From contig JABACO010000024.1 in assembly GCA_013339895.1 (NCBI GenBank), forward strand, positions 806,001 through 870,000: 64,000 nt of DNA, given 5' to 3'. Within the stretch, counting starts at the first letter, position 1; every line of letters begins with the position of its first letter. Both the position numbers and the translations under genes were made by a program. Positions 46,263 to 59,999 of this stretch are shown one piece after another. The stretch is from Ephydatia muelleri (Eukaryota; Porifera; Demospongiae; Spongillida; Spongillidae). The notes under the pieces were generated by a model. It made no database searches. It saw only the letters and a list, made by a program, of their open reading frames with translations, and had not been told where the DNA came from.

Positions 46263-48210
46263 AACAACTGTAAGTTGTTTGATGTGTAGTAGTGGGAATG
46301 TGTAGAGTCATTCCATGAATAATCAACAAGCTTTTTGCCACCATGGCTTCGGATTATAGTCCTACACTGCCAATGCATGACAGTGGGATATAGTTCGCTA
46401 GTGTATGTGGTCAGCCACATTGGGTTAGTGTGAAGTACTGGAATACCCGCGCTCATGACCCAATGACAGCCTGTTTAGGAATCAATATCAGCTTAGAGCA
46501 GCGATAAGAATCACACAGCTATATGCACACAAATAACATCAGTTCGCGCCTCCGTCCATCCGTAAGGAATGCCAGCCTCCAAATTATCTGCTTCCTCTGC
46601 TCAGCAGTAGCTTTAAGTACCTCCGATAAATCTTCTAGAATGTTCTCAAGGGTTAAACTAGGCAATTACAATTACACAATAAATGACAATACTACAGGTA
46701 GATATATGGCAGTGATATATCAAATCTCATGATGGGATAATCACCTTTTTTATAGGTCATTGCATGGTCAATTGAGAACATACATCCGCAAATGCATGAG
46801 AGTGGAATATTCATAACGTCCCAGCCATATTGAATGTGTAAAACATTTTATAAATTCTCCTTTGTGTAGAAAAAGCAATTTTGATCGATGGGCATCGAGT
46901 TTAACCAGGAAGATGTTCCTTTGTCTCGAGCAAGTGTGATCTGTCTATTGTACGATTTTTTTCTCCATAGTACTATCACTTGCAAACAAATCAGCATTAT
47001 ATCATTATACATAGATAGCACAAATGAAATCTATTGTCCGTATTAATTATGTTACCCCAGGCCAGAGAAAGGTGATGCAAAGACTGAAAGGTAATGTAAA
47101 AAGTTCAAAACTTTGGTAACCCATAACTGTTGAGCTGTATGATCTGATTTATCAATTCGATGGTTCTACAGCCCTTACCTTATCTGGTGAGCCCTTTCAC
47201 CATCATTCCACAAACGTGTCTAATGAGGCTTGTCTTGACATCAAGGCATGTGGTGTTCAAAATGCAACTTAGAATGCCTTTTTATAAGTTAAGGTTTATG
47301 ACCAAAATGTTATCGTTCAAAATACCTCGCCACTATGTTCAGACAACATGCAAGAGTCAGCCAAAAAACAGGAATACTAAGAAAAGATACCTAGACATTG
47401 AACTTGGTGGTCATTGGTTTCTCCACTGCTGGCAGCACGGGCAGAGAGGCTAAAACATCCTACAACTATTTGGGAGATACGGTAGTGAACTATATCCCAC
47501 TGTCATGTGTTGGCTTCAGTGTCGCCTTCGATTTTCCATCCTACGCTCAGCCACCCCATGCTCCTCGTTTCATTGACCTGTATGTGAACACACCTGACCT
47601 TGCCTGTGCTGAAAGCAGGGTACATGTAGATGATGATTGATTATTTCTACATTTGTGGTGTTTATTGCTGTCTATAATACTTGTATTGTATACTTTGCAT
47701 TCACAAATGTATAAGATTAATATTGCACAATTGCAAATAAAGAAATAAATAAATACAAAACTTGAATAGTCTGATTCTCCTAAACGTGATTTGTATAAAT
47801 TGACAGCAATACGTAGTCTATACACACGTGAGTATAATCACAGTAGAATCTATTTAAAAATATACTTTTAATGCTGTGCTCAGTTCTGGACCCTTAGTGA
47901 CCATAACCATTCATTAAATCCACTAGAATACTTGGTGTACATGAATACTTTCAATGGCGGAGCCAATTTGATATATTGGTGCTGACGTCTTGTAATGTAA
48001 TTCTACAGTGTATATTCAATATGAATTAATAGACTGTACTGCACACATAATTATAAGTTTCACAGTGATAGTGTATAAAATTGAACACTAACAATACAAA
48101 TTTGCATGAAATAAGTACAGAATTCGGGTTGTTAATTAGACTAGGATACAATAACTATTGTATGATAGATGTTGTACATATACAATACCCACATGGCATG
48201 TTCAACATAC
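46263..48210. other. Spacer with unassigned frames
   Basis: Plus frames at 47160-47453 and 47398-47640 have no recognised motif. AATAAAGAAATAAATAAATA at about 47735-47755 could be a polyadenylation region or a retroelement tail. It may be the 3' side of the ankyrin gene on the other strand. Confidence 0.5.
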
Positions 48211-48267
48211 CTGTTGCTTGTGTTTCATGATCCAAAACAATTTCATAGTCATCCTGGTCATCAGATT
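48211..48267 (-). CDS. Acidic exon 2 (tandem duplicate)
   Basis: 57-nt exon between acceptor TTTTCAATCAG and donor ACAG/GTATGT. It encodes SDDQDDYEIVLDHETQAT and is phase 1 at both ends, so it can be added or skipped without changing frame. It is a near copy of the exon 117 bp upstream. Confidence 0.6.
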
Positions 48268-48327
48268 CTGATTGAAAACGATCAAAAGTGACTTCAAAGC
48301 GGTATCGACATGGCATATCCAACATAC

Positions 48328-48442
48328 CTGGTGCTGGTGTTTCATCATCCAAAACAACTTGGTCATCATCATCCAGGTCATCAGATTCTAATTGAAAATT
48401 GACCCTAAAAGCATTGTTCATAGTGTCCTCTACGTCTCTGGT
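48328..48442 (-). CDS. Acidic exon 1
   Basis: The exon starts after TTCTTCTTTGGACAG and encodes TRDVEDTMNNAFRVNFQLES followed by DDLDDDDQVVLDDETPAP, ending at donor CCAG/GTATGT. An alternative acceptor inside it (TTTTCAATTAG at about 48388) would give a 60-nt form matching exon 2. The very short 60-bp intron to exon 2 keeps the frame. It is probably the acidic C-terminal side of the ankyrin protein. Confidence 0.6.
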
Positions 48443-48570
48443 CTGTCCAAAGAAGAATGTTAAATTACCAAGTATTTCAAAGGATACTCACCGCCTTCAC
48501 TGAATCTGAAAGAGTGAGAACATGGGATATAAAACTGCTTTTCCAAAATGCAGTTACAATGAGTACATGA

Positions 48571-48689
48571 CAAAACCTTTTAATGACGGACTCTAATTGC
48601 ACTAAATTAGTTCCCATCGACATGAGGTAGTACTACTTCGTGTCGATAGCAACTAATTCAGTGCAATTAGAGTCGGTCATAAGGTTTTG
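48571..48689. mobile_element. Palindromic foldback element
   Basis: Arms of about 50 bp, CAAAACCTTTTAATGACGGA and onward against its complement, around a centre 'ATGAGGTAGTACTACTTCGT'. Mismatches are few. No target duplication is clear. The position is an intron of the ankyrin gene. Confidence 0.75.
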
Positions 48690-50117
48690 ACTGTTAGAAT
48701 GTTTTCCATTACTCACTGTCATCGTTTCTATAGCACAAATTACTGTTAGTAAAGTATATGATTTGAGTCAGTAGTTGATAAAGAAAAAATCATCAAGTTT
48801 ACAGTAAGAATGCCTGCACGACAATATGAACAATAAGTGCTAATAAATTACATGTAAAGCATACATTAAGTATGAGAAATCAAAAGGAAACTATTTTATA
48901 TTACAGACCTACCCATCCCTTCAACATTTAATTACGGCATTAATTCCATATCAATGTCATCTGACTACCACACAGAGTAGCAAATTGTAACAAATAATAA
49001 TATTCGACATCATGAATTGTGTAGTTATAGAATTGATTATACAAGTACATACATGTATACACGTCAGATTTTAACTTACCTAGATTCCATGCTAAAGAAG
49101 TCAATTCTTGAGCAACAGCAGTTCTACCCTGCATGACTGCAAAGTAGCTAGGAGTAACGCTAGCCTAAGACCATGTGGAGTGGGGTGATTGTTATTCTGA
49201 TTATATACTATTGTCAATCAAAGTACATGTAGCATGCGATTCCCACTACAATGCTAAAGCAGTGAATTATCATGCTTTTAGGAAGGTATTATAATTCAAT
49301 TGTGGACAATCATGCTATGGGCGTAAAAGATTACGTAATCTCATAAATATTGGAGTGTAACTCATGTTTGGTCCACATCCAATTTACTTCAACATGTTCA
49401 CAGAGGTTTGAGGAGTCCCAACTGTACATAGATATATACTCTACATGCATGGAATTTAATTTAAATGGTATTGAAATATAGAACAATCCATGTCCACAAC
49501 AGAGTTAGAGAAATATGCTCAATTTACTTACAGTAGTTCAGTGAAATAAAACCTGCTTCTTCAAATGACTCAACTTTAGATTGTAACTAGGAATAGCTAC
49601 ATGCTGGTTTAGATTTTTAATAGAACAATGCATGTTTGCACCAAAATTAGGGAATATGCACATTTAGTTACTGTCGTTAAGTTTAGTGACATAAAATCTG
49701 CTTCTTCAAATGATGGAACTTCAAATTGAAACTATGTAGTGAACTATAGTTCTGTTAGTTGTAGCTAGATAAAATAATGTAGAAGCAAATTACGCTATAC
49801 TACCAATATTAGTTAATTAGCAATGATGAACTCGCCTTATTAACTCGAGTGGCTAGTAATTTAATTGCATTGAACTGTACAGATGTGGCATAATTCAAAA
49901 TCATAAATGAATTGTCACCATTTATTCACAATTTTTAACTAAATAGTAACTCTTGCATTAGTCCCATTATATTCCAGCTTCATACGGTGTTCCTACATTT
50001 TTAAGTAATGGTCTGAGTTCGATAATGTTTGGAGCCATGCCATATTTAAAATTACGATTTTGGGCTTTTAATGTCACTGGTCTCTATGTAACATGCATGG
50101 TAGGGCTGGTCCGAGGA
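48690..50117. other. Intron-like AT-rich spacer
   Basis: Possible small minus exon at about 49079-49134 (RTAVAQELTSLAWNL before donor GTAAGTT), weakly supported. Two degenerate direct repeats ('CTGCTTCTTCAAATGA.G') lie at about 49553 and 49699. Confidence 0.5.
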
Positions 50118-50285
50118 TTTGGGATGGCTCCCTATCGATTCAAACCTTCTGGCTACTTGTCAGAATCTTGAACTAATGAAAACAACGGTAATTACAGCGA
50201 GGAACCACTAGGCAGTATTGGTAATACTTTGTGGTGCCTGTGCAGCATATGCAGTGCTCTCTACCCACTGAGCCAGAGTGTCTAT
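50118..50285 (-). ncRNA. tRNA-like relic or SINE with widely spaced A and B boxes
   Basis: Minus strand: ACTCTGGCTCAGTGGGTAGA matches a tRNA D-arm/A box (50264-50275), and GGTTTGAATCG (50146-50136) a T-loop/B box. They are about 120 bases apart, twice that of a normal tRNA, so this is a tRNA-derived repeat or an interrupted pseudogene. No clear acceptor stem. Confidence 0.3.
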
Positions 50286-50785
50286 ATGCATATTGCATAT
50301 TTAGGTGACACCCTTTTTTACGACAAAGGCCTGCATTGCATTCCTGACTACAAGGAATTCACGGAATGCCTTCAGTAGCTTGTTCTTTGCATAGTTTGCA
50401 TGATGGCCATGATGCACATGAATAGGCCTACTACCTGATCAGCCCTCATTCAGAACAGGGGAAAAGGGTACATGTATCTGTAAACCTGCTTAGGTCGTCC
50501 TATCACCATGCAGCATACCATCAGTTCATCTATGTACAAGCTCCTGCAAGAAGCATGGTGCAGATAAGCTCCATCCCTGGAATCCTAATGGTGAAACTTT
50601 GATGTAGACCGCAAATATATTAAGATCCATCACAATTGTTTCACAATTCATATTACCCTGCTTGGCATATCTAAAGGCTTAACACACTTGATTTTGCAAA
50701 TTTACAACAGTATATGGTGTGTAAATTATCTTGGTTGTTCTGCATGCATTCTTTATTGCCACTGATTCCAAGCTGTTTCCCTCAC

Positions 50786-50875
50786 CTCATCTTTTGCATT
50801 TAAATCAGCACCAGCAGCAATCAAAGCTCTTGCAGTCTCAACATTACCAGCCACATGGAGTGCAGTATGTCCATG
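50786..50875 (-). CDS. Ankyrin repeat exon (90 nt)
   Basis: Acceptor CATTACTACAG and donor GATGAG/GTGAGG enclose 30 codons, phase 0. It encodes HGHTALHVAGNVETARALIA then AGADLNAKDE. The G-H-T-A-L-H-V-A core and A-G-A-D-x-N end are ankyrin-repeat signatures. Ankyrin repeats stack into a protein-binding solenoid. It lies downstream of the duplicated exons on the same strand. Confidence 0.8.
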
Positions 50876-51929
50876 CTGTAGTAATGCATAATGAATGAAC
50901 TAAAATTGTGTTACATAGATATGTGATCAAGATAATCATTTAGGTAATTACAATAAACAAACAACACTGAATTCAAAGTGCATTGGTGTTCCATCACTAA
51001 AAAGACTTCATTTACTATTTTGAGGAAACTCTGTTTTATGCATGTCGTGTTTTTGTTCTCAGCATCTACATGCATCATATTAAATGTTTGTTCAGGTTTG
51101 CTTCCAAATACTGTATACATGTATGTATCCCCTCCATAAACACTGATACAGTATGTGCACACAGATTGTACACATTTTATCACATGTATTCCCAGCTTTA
51201 GTGGCGAATAGCATCAAGGAAGTATATAATAATGTGGCTGTCTGGTGAAGCACAAATATCTAGGTCCATACATCTATTCTTTATTTGAGATAATGGGATT
51301 AGGTTTTTACCCGTCTCTTTTGCTATTTAGAACATGAATGTTTCAAGATAAAAATGATAATTTCATACCATTCACTAATTTCGGTACCGCGTTCATTTTT
51401 CCCCTACTTTTATCAGCCTCGATGGACCTTGAGGTACCCATAGCAATTTTTTGCACCTTTTTACAGTGTTCCATTCTTAAACTATACCTTTCTGTAGTTT
51501 TCACATTTTCTTCAACATGTTTCATGTGGGTATTTTCAACGCATGGCTGCTAAAGCGGCTATGAACACTAAACCTAACCATTGCCAGCATAATGGTTTGG
51601 AACACAGGCCGACCCAATGATAGCCAGCGCTTGTCATTGGTCCCTGTTGGCAAGGTAGCAATCGTCCAGCTGCGGCTGTTGCCTGCCCCCTCAGTGGGCA
51701 AAACAGTGACAGTGAACATGGGCAGTAATCTCTGTGCATTACCCTAACAGCTACCAAATATCAGCCATACTTAGTGCAATGGGAGCATCCCAGGGAAAGG
51801 ATTAAAGCAATGATATGGTCTTGAAAGCGTATCACTACTACTTGACAAGTCACTACAATTTACTCTGCTCAATAAATAATTGTCATAATTCAATATAAGC
51901 TTTGGAATGTGATGTCCCATGCATCAGTA
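50876..51929. other. Intron, no feature recognised
   Basis: Short frames on both strands have no motif. The GC-richer block 51540-51740 is unassigned. Confidence 0.5.
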
Positions 51930-52324
51930 GATGATAGAGGTTCCCACCCTCCAATTTGTTTAGTAGAAAACACAGACTATGACCGAAAATAACTGATTGG
52001 ACAAACAAAGATGAAATGATAGAGTCTGGCTCTAAGTATGTAAAGTTTTGTACAAGAGTTGGATTCTCCATGCCCACACCCACACCCACCTCCCCACACC
52101 TACACCCATACCACCCCACACCTATACCCACCTCCCCACACCCACCTACACCCACCTCCCCACGCACATACAGTAGCGGTCAAATCAAACATCACACATC
52201 GGCTCAGTGGTACGACCGTGCGACAAATATATGGCTTCGTTCATAGGTTCATTCGGCTCTGTATCATTTAAGCGCTGACTATTTAGCACATTGCAAGTCA
52301 TCGTTAAAATATCACATCACTTAC

Positions 52325-52426
52325 AACAGATTCTGCTATATTGACGTCAGCACCTGCTCCCAATAAGCTCAGTACTACACCGTGATGACCATTCTCACTT
52401 GCCACATACACTGCTGTTCTATTTTT
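52325..52426 (-). CDS. Ankyrin exon, first type, copy 1
   Basis: 102 nt between TCCTTACTAG and GTAAGTG, phase 0. Encodes KNRTAVYVASENGHHGVVLS then LLGAGADVNIAESV. The A-S-x-N-G-H and G-A-D-V-N motifs mark an ankyrin repeat. Near-identical to copies at 55174 and 60000. Confidence 0.85.
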
Positions 52427-53526
52427 CTAGTAAGGATTGAAGGAACAAAACATATTAAACATACACAGTTCCCACCTCCATGCACGTGTATAGCAATGTG
52501 CAGGTTAGAACACAGTGAATGAAAGAAGGGTAGAGAGATGGGAAGGGAGAAGATGAGGGAGGGAGGAGAGAATAAGAAAGAAAGAGATATTACCCCAGCC
52601 AATGCAAATGTATCTCAAATATTCACCACACGCAGTTTAGCTTTCACACTCTCAGAGCTGCTAGAAGTGTACATAGTTTTATGTGACCTCCTGAAGTATG
52701 ATGATTGCCAAACAAGAGGCAAGCAGCATCACCAGAACAAATTAAAAAATTAAATTTACACACATGACTGAAAACAACTGTCTTGTGTAATGGTAGCCAT
52801 GGTGTACATATGCTAATCTATTCATTTGGCGATCATTGACCAGCCTGGTTAGAAGTGCACTACAACAGTTCAAGTATTACCTACACGATGATAACGGTAC
52901 TGCAAACTCAAGAGCTGCCCATGATGTCCTATTTGAAGAGTGGGAGAGACAACTAGGTGTGTGCATGGGAGTACTTGGAAAGTCCAGGCAGGGGTGCGTT
53001 GGGGTGATCAATAACATCGGTGCATTAACTAATCTCCTGACAAGTCTTGTGTTGCCTAATCCAAGTGCATACATGTATATCGTTTATTCGTTAATGCAAA
53101 TGGCCACCTTGAAATGTTATATGCCGTTGACACTTTGTCTAACTATGCCCACTTAAACTGATCATGCAATACAGCTTTAGTGTTACATGTTCTCCCATAA
53201 CCGTTTTCACTTCCACATGCATACTTGCTTAACAATGCTTCCACACCTGTAATGTACATGTACTACTCATGGGAGAGCTGGTGGGTAGATGGACTGATCA
53301 TGAAGAGGGTAAGGGGAGGAGGTGGGGAGGCCCATGAGAACTGTATGGGCCCCACTTTGCCCTTAGTCCAGGCCTCACAGACTGTACATACATAAACACA
53401 GAATACAATTCCACTCTACATGAACATGTACATCACACACGTGGAGCAAAAGTCATTTTTTGAACTGCACTGAAACCCACGTGCGAAAGGTTAGGACCCT
53501 AAATAATGGTGATTTATTTACACTAC

Positions 53527-53625
53527 CTTTGTAGTATGATTGACATTAGTTCCTGCTTCAATGAGTGACTTCACTAATTCAAGATGTCCATTCTCACTTG
53601 CAATGACCAGAGGAGTCGCACCATC
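53527..53625 (-). CDS. Ankyrin exon, second type, copy 1
   Basis: Exactly 99 nt (33 codons, one repeat), acceptor TTTGTATTGCAG, donor AAAG/GTAGTG (non-ideal). Encodes DGATPLVIASENGHLELVKS then LIEAGTNVNHTTK. Phase 0 at both ends, so each exon adds one full repeat. Confidence 0.9.
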
Positions 53626-55173
53626 CTGCAATACAAATCCCATCATTACCCCCAGAGGGTATTCTACTTCATTCATTCTGGTGCTCTTGCATGTAAATGA
53701 CAGGATGCTATTTGCAAAAAACACATGAATGCTTTATTCACCCATCAACCCATGCACACACACAATCAGTGGCCCTATAGGAATGCATAAATCGATTTTC
53801 AGATGCACAAAAACCTAAAGAATCGATTACTGTTCGGAAAAATCGATTTCATTATGCTAACAGTTGTCCTATGGGAATGCACCTGTAAAACAAAGGACAG
53901 CGAGACCAGTGATAGACTTAAAACAATGCTGTCATTGTGGCATGTGATGAAACATTGGAGGAGGTGCCTCCATTATGTGTGAGATCACTACAACACAATC
54001 ACGATGATACTCTGTTGAGACATGCTGTGTGGTTTGGATGGCATGTACACAGAGTGATTACAGGCTATGATGTCATACACATGTAGTGATGTGTAAATTT
54101 ACACACCACTCCCTGCATGCTGTGTGGCTTGGGTCACATGTACATGTACACGAATAGAGGTACAAGTATGTATTTATCAGAAGCTACTAGCGTACAGTGT
54201 ACACATGTAGATTTTGTGTGGACATTCCATGTTGTGAATGAGACATTACTGGAATAATCAATTCTAAGATTTGTGATGCATTCTGTAGTGCATGACATAC
54301 ATTTGTGATTACACAATAGATATTGATGTTTATTTGTAGTGTTGAAAAGTCCTGCCATGAGACCTGGACGAAGACAGGAGAAAACCTACTGTCGCTGACC
54401 TCTATATTTGATCTATACTATGTACAGTACTTGGATGATCGATGTAACATATCAAGGTAAGTGTACTAACCTCTTGTACACTCCCTACATTTCCACACCC
54501 TCTATCTTCACATGCTCCATAACCTGAACCCATCTCCCACACCCTCCCACATCACACCCACACCTAACTCCCCACACCCACACTCACACCACCTCTCCAC
54601 ACCCAAACCCACCTTCCCACACTCACACCCCAACTCCCCACACTCACACACACCCACACACACCTCCCCACACACACCTCCCCACACACAACTCACTACA
54701 CACACCCACACACACCTCCCCACACACACCTCCCCACACACACCTCCCCACACACAACTCACTACACACACCTCCCCACACCCACACCTACACACACTTC
54801 CCCACACCCTCCAATTTGTTTAGCAGACCAAACAGCTATGACTGATTGGACAAACAAAGGTGAAATGGTAGAGTCTGGCTCTAAGTATGCAAACTTTTGT
54901 ACAGGAGTTGGATTCTCCATGCCCACACCCACACACACACACCTCCACACACCTACACTCACCTCCCCACACCCACACCCATACTACCCCACACACACCT
55001 ACACCCACATCCCCACGCACATTAGCGGTCAAATTAAACACCACCCATCGGCTTAGTGGTACGACCGTGCCACAAATATATGGCTTCGTTCGTAGGTTCA
55101 TTCGGCTCTGTATCATTTAAGCGCTGACTATTTAGTACATTGCAAATCATCATTAAAACATCACATCACATAC

Positions 55174-55275
55174 ATAGGATCTTGCTATATTGACATCAGC
55201 ACCTGCTCCCAATAAGCTCAGTACTACACCGTGATGACCATTCTCACTTGCCACATACACTGCTGTTGTATTGTT
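55174..55275 (-). CDS. Ankyrin exon, first type, copy 2
   Basis: 102 nt. Differs from copy 1 at the ends (NNTTAVYVAS and DVNIARSY). Donor is GTATGTG in place of GTAAGTG. Confidence 0.85.
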
Positions 55276-56379
55276 CTAGTAAGGATTGAAGGAACAAAAC
55301 ATATTAAACATACACTGTTCATACAACCACCTCCGAGCAGTGTATAGCAATGTGCAGGTTAGAACACAGTGAATGAAAGAAGGGTAGAGAGATGGGGAGA
55401 GAGAGAGTGAGGGAGGGAGGAGAGAAAAAGAAAGGGATATTACCCCAGCCAATGCAAATGTATCTCAAATATTCACCACATGCGGTTTAGCTTTCACACT
55501 CTCAGAGCTGCTAGAAGTGTACATAGTTTTATGTGACCTCCTGAAGTATGATGATTGTCAAACAAGGGGCAAGCAGCATCACCAGAACAATTTAAAAAAT
55601 TAGTTTTACACACATGACTGAAATCAACTGTCTTGTGTAATGGTAGCCATGTTGTACATATGCTAATCTATTCATTTGGCGATCATTGACCAGTCTGGTT
55701 AGAAGTGCACTACAACAGTTCAAGTATTACCTACACTATGATAACGGTACTGCAAACTCAAGAGTCGCCCATGATGTCCTATTTGAAGAGTGGGAGAGAC
55801 AACTAGGTGTGTGCATGGGAGTACTTGGAAAGTCCAGGCAGGGGTGCGTTGGGGTGATCAATAACATCGGTGCATTAACTAATCTCCTGACAAGTCTCGT
55901 GTTGCCTAATCCAAGTGCATACATGTATATCGATTATTCGTTAATGTAAATGGCCACCTTGAAATGTTATGTGCCGTTGACACTTTGTCTAACTATGCCC
56001 ACTTAAACTGTTCATGCAATACAGCTTTAGTGTTACATGTTCTCCCATAACCGTTTTCACTTCCACATGCATACTTGCTTAACAATGCTTCCACACCTGT
56101 AATGTACATGTACTACTCATGGGAGAGCTGGTGTGTAGATGGACTGATCATGAAGAGGGTAAGGAGTGGAGGTGGGGAGGCCCATGAGAACTGTATGGGC
56201 TCCACTTTGCCCTTAGTCCAGGCCTCACATACTGTACATACATAAACACAGAATACAATCCCACTCTACATGTACATCACGATCCACACACAACTGGAGC
56301 AAAAGTCATTTATTGAACTGAACTGAAACCCATGTGTGAAAATGTAGGACCCTAAATAGTGGTGTTTTATTTACACTAC

Positions 56380-56478
56380 CTTTATAGTATGATTGACATT
56401 AGCTTCTGCTTCAATGAGTGACTTCACTATTTCAAGATGTCCATTGTGACTTGCAATGACCAGAGGAGTCCAACCATC
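56380..56478 (-). CDS. Ankyrin exon, second type, copy 2
   Basis: 99 nt encoding DGWTPLVIASHNGHLEIVKS then LIEAEANVNHTIK. Trp at position 3 and HNGH differ from copy 1 at surface-type positions, so the repeats have begun to diverge in the binding face. Same splice signals. Confidence 0.9.
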
Positions 56479-57362
56479 CTGCAATACAAATCCCATCATT
56501 ACCCCCAGAGGGTATTCTACTTCATTCATTCTGGTGCTCCTGCATGTATATGACAGGATGCTATTTGCAAAAACACATGAATGCTTTATTCACACTTCAA
56601 CACATGCACACACACAATCAGTGGCCCTATAGGAATGCATAAATCGATTTTCAGATGCAGTAAAACCTGAAAAATCATCAAAAGTATTCGGAAAAATCGA
56701 TTTTCATTATGCAGGGGAGGTTACACACCCTAACAGTTGTCCTATGGGAATGCACCTGTAAAATAAAGGACAGCGAGACCAGTGATAGACTTAAAACAAT
56801 GCTGTCATTGTGGCATGTGATGAAACACTGGAGGAGGTGCCTCCATTATGTGTGAGATCACTACAACACAATCACGATGATACTCTGTTGAGACATGCTG
56901 TGTGGTTTGGATGGCATGTACACAGAGTGATTATAGGCTATGATGTCATACACATGTAGTGATGTGTAAATTTACACACCACTCCCTGCATGCTGTGTGG
57001 CTTGGGTCACATGTACATGTACACGAACAGAGGTACAAGTATGTATTTATCAGAAGCTACTAGCGTACAGTGTACACATGTAGATTTTGTGTGGACATCC
57101 CATGTTGTGAATGAGAAATTACTGGAATAATCAATTCTAAAATTTGTGATGCATTCTGTAGTGCATAACATTTGTAATGGCAAAATATATATTGATGTTT
57201 ATTAGTAGTGTTGAAAAGTTCTGCCATGGGACCAGGACAAAGACTGGAGAAAACTTACTGTAGCCGACCTCTATATTTGACCTATACTGTGTACAGTACT
57301 TGGATGATCGTGTAACACATCAAGGTATGTGTACTAACCTCTTGTACACTCCCTACATTTCC

Positions 57363-58735
57363 ACACCCTCTAGCTCACAGGCGCCAGAACCGGAACATGC
57401 GCCCACAGCACACCCCACACCAACGCCACACCCACACGCCACCACCACCGCGCACACTCCAAACCCACGCGACCCACCGCGCCAGACCCAAAACGGGACC
57501 CACCGGCCCACAACTCACACACCCAACCGCCCCAACAACAAATCCCACAAGCCCCACACCCACAACCACCGCCCCACACCCACACCCCACCGCCCCACAC
57601 CCAAACCAAACGCCACCACACCCACACCAACCCACCTCCCGCAAACCACACCCACACCCACTCCGCACACCCACACCCACACCCCACCGCCCACACCCAC
57701 ACCCACCGCCCCACACCCACACCAAGCGCCCACACCCACACCCACCCCACCCACAACCACACACCCAAACGCCCCACACCCACACCCACCGCCACACACC
57801 ACACCCACGCCCCCCACCACCGCCACACCCACACCCACCGCCCCACACCACAACCGCCCCACACCCACCGCCCACACCCACACCCACCGACACCCCCACC
57901 GCCCACACCCACACCCACGCGCCCAACACAACACCCACCCGCCCCACATCACCACACCACCGCCAACCCACACCCACCGCCCACACCCACACCAACCGCC
58001 CCACACCCACACCCACCGCCCACACCACACCCACCGCCCCACACCCACACCCACCGCCCCACACCCACCACCCACCGCCCCACACCCACACCCAAGCCCC
58101 ACACCCACACCCACCGCCCCACACCCACACCCACCGCCCCACACCCAACCACCGCCCACACCCACACCCACCGCCCCAAACACACCACCACCGCCCACAC
58201 CAACACCACCGCCCCACACCACACCACACCGCCCCACACCCACAGCCCCCACACCCCACCCACCGCCAACACCACCACGCCCCCCACCCACACCCACCGC
58301 CCATCACACCACAACCCCACCGCCCCACACCCACACCCACCGCCCCACACCCCGTCCACACCACACCCACCGCCCCACACCCAACACCCACCGCCCCACA
58401 CCAAACCCACGACCCACCCACACCCACACCCACCACACCCACCGCCCCACACCACACCCACCGCACACACCACACCCACCGCCCCACACCCCGCCCACAC
58501 CACACCCCACCCCCCCACACCACCACCGCCCACACCCACACCCACGCACCACACCCACAACCCACCGCCCCAACCCACACCCACCCCAACCCACACCCAA
58601 CCACCGCCCCACACCCACACCCACCCCACACCCACACCACCTCCCACACCCACACCCACCCCCCACACCACACCCACCATCCCACACCCACACCCACACC
58701 CACACCCAACCACCCCATACCCACCTACACCCACA
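57363..58735. repeat. 1.37-kb (CCCACACCCACCGCC)n minisatellite
   Basis: Plus strand almost free of T and very rich in C, with units CCCACACCCACC and CCGCCCCACACC, many off by a single base. Long Pro/His/Thr (plus) and Gly/Val/Trp (minus) frames result. The G-rich strand is the sense strand of the ankyrin gene. The irregular single-C losses may be read errors. Confidence 0.95.
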
Positions 58736-58792
58736 TTCCCATGCACATAGAAGTAGTAACGGTTTAAATTAAACACAAACACATCGGCTTAG

Positions 58793-59615
58793 TGGTACCT
58801 CTCCATACCCAAACCCACCTTCCCACACACCTCCACACACACACAGACACACACACACACCTCACCACACCCAAACTCCTCAAAACCACACCCACACACA
58901 CTTCCCCAAAACCTCCAATTTGTTTAGCAGACCACACAGCTATGACTGATTGGACAAACAAAGATGAAATGATAGAGTCTGGCTCTACATATGTAAATTT
59001 TTGTACAGAGTGGATTCTCCATGCCCACACCCACATCCACCCCACAAACCCACACCTACCGACTATAACCACACCCACCTCCCTGCACCCACACCCACCG
59101 CCCACACCCACCTCCCCAGACCACCTACCCACCACCTCCCAACACCACCGCCCAACACCCACCTCCCAGACCCACCTCCTCACACCCACCGACCACACCC
59201 ACCTCCCCACACCCACACTCACCTCCCCACACCCAACACTCACCTCCCCCACACTCACCTCAGCACACTCACTCCCACACCCCACACCCAACTCCCAACA
59301 CCCACCACACCCCCACCTCCACACCACCTCCCACACCACCCCCACACCCAACTACCCACACCCACCGACCACCACGCACACCCACCGCCCTATACCCACA
59401 CCCAACTCCCAACACCCACTCCCGCACCCACCTCCCCACACCACCTCCCCACACTCACCTACCCACACCCACCTCCCCACATTCACCTCCCCACACCCAC
59501 CGCCCCACACACACCTCCCCACACACACCTCCCCACACACACCTCCCACACCCACCTCCTCACACGTACCTCCCCACACCCACAACTCCTCAATACAAAT
59601 TCACACACACTTCCC
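58793..59615. repeat. Further CCCACA minisatellite blocks with an extra partial unit start
   Basis: Two C-rich blocks (58793-58905 and 59022-59615) flank a partial copy of the unit start (58910-59020, CTCCAATTTGTTTAGCAG). Similar smaller blocks lie at 52071-52165, 54535-54800, 54920-55020, 59745-59845, 61310-61405 and 61500-61590. Confidence 0.9.
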
Positions 59616-59999
59616 CCACACCCTCCAATTAGTTTAGCAGACCACACAGAATTTGACAGAAAATAACTGATTGGACAAACAAAGATGAAATGATAGAGTC
59701 TGGCTCTAAGTTTGTAAAGTTTTGTACAGGAGGTTGGATTCTCCATGCCCACACACACACTCACACCCACCTCCCCACACCTACACCCACCTCCCCACAC
59801 CCATACCACCCCACACCCACCTACACCCACATCCCCACGCACATACAGTAGCGGTCAAATTAAACACCACCCATCGGCTTAGTGGTACGACCGTGCAATG
59901 TATATATGGCTTCGTTCGTAGGTTCATTTGGCTCTGTATCATTTAAGCGCTGACTATTTAGCACATTGCAAGTCATCGTTAAAACATCACATCACTTAC

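Noticed and set aside
52836..53156. Plus-strand 106-residue frame present in three tandem copies (also 55686, 60505)
   Set aside because: Conservation is equal in the non-coding flanks because the whole unit is recently duplicated. No motif and antisense to the ankyrin gene.
57300..58772. 490-residue Pro/His/Thr frame and opposite Gly/Val/Trp frame
   Set aside because: Minisatellite in all frames, irregular unit lengths, no start context.
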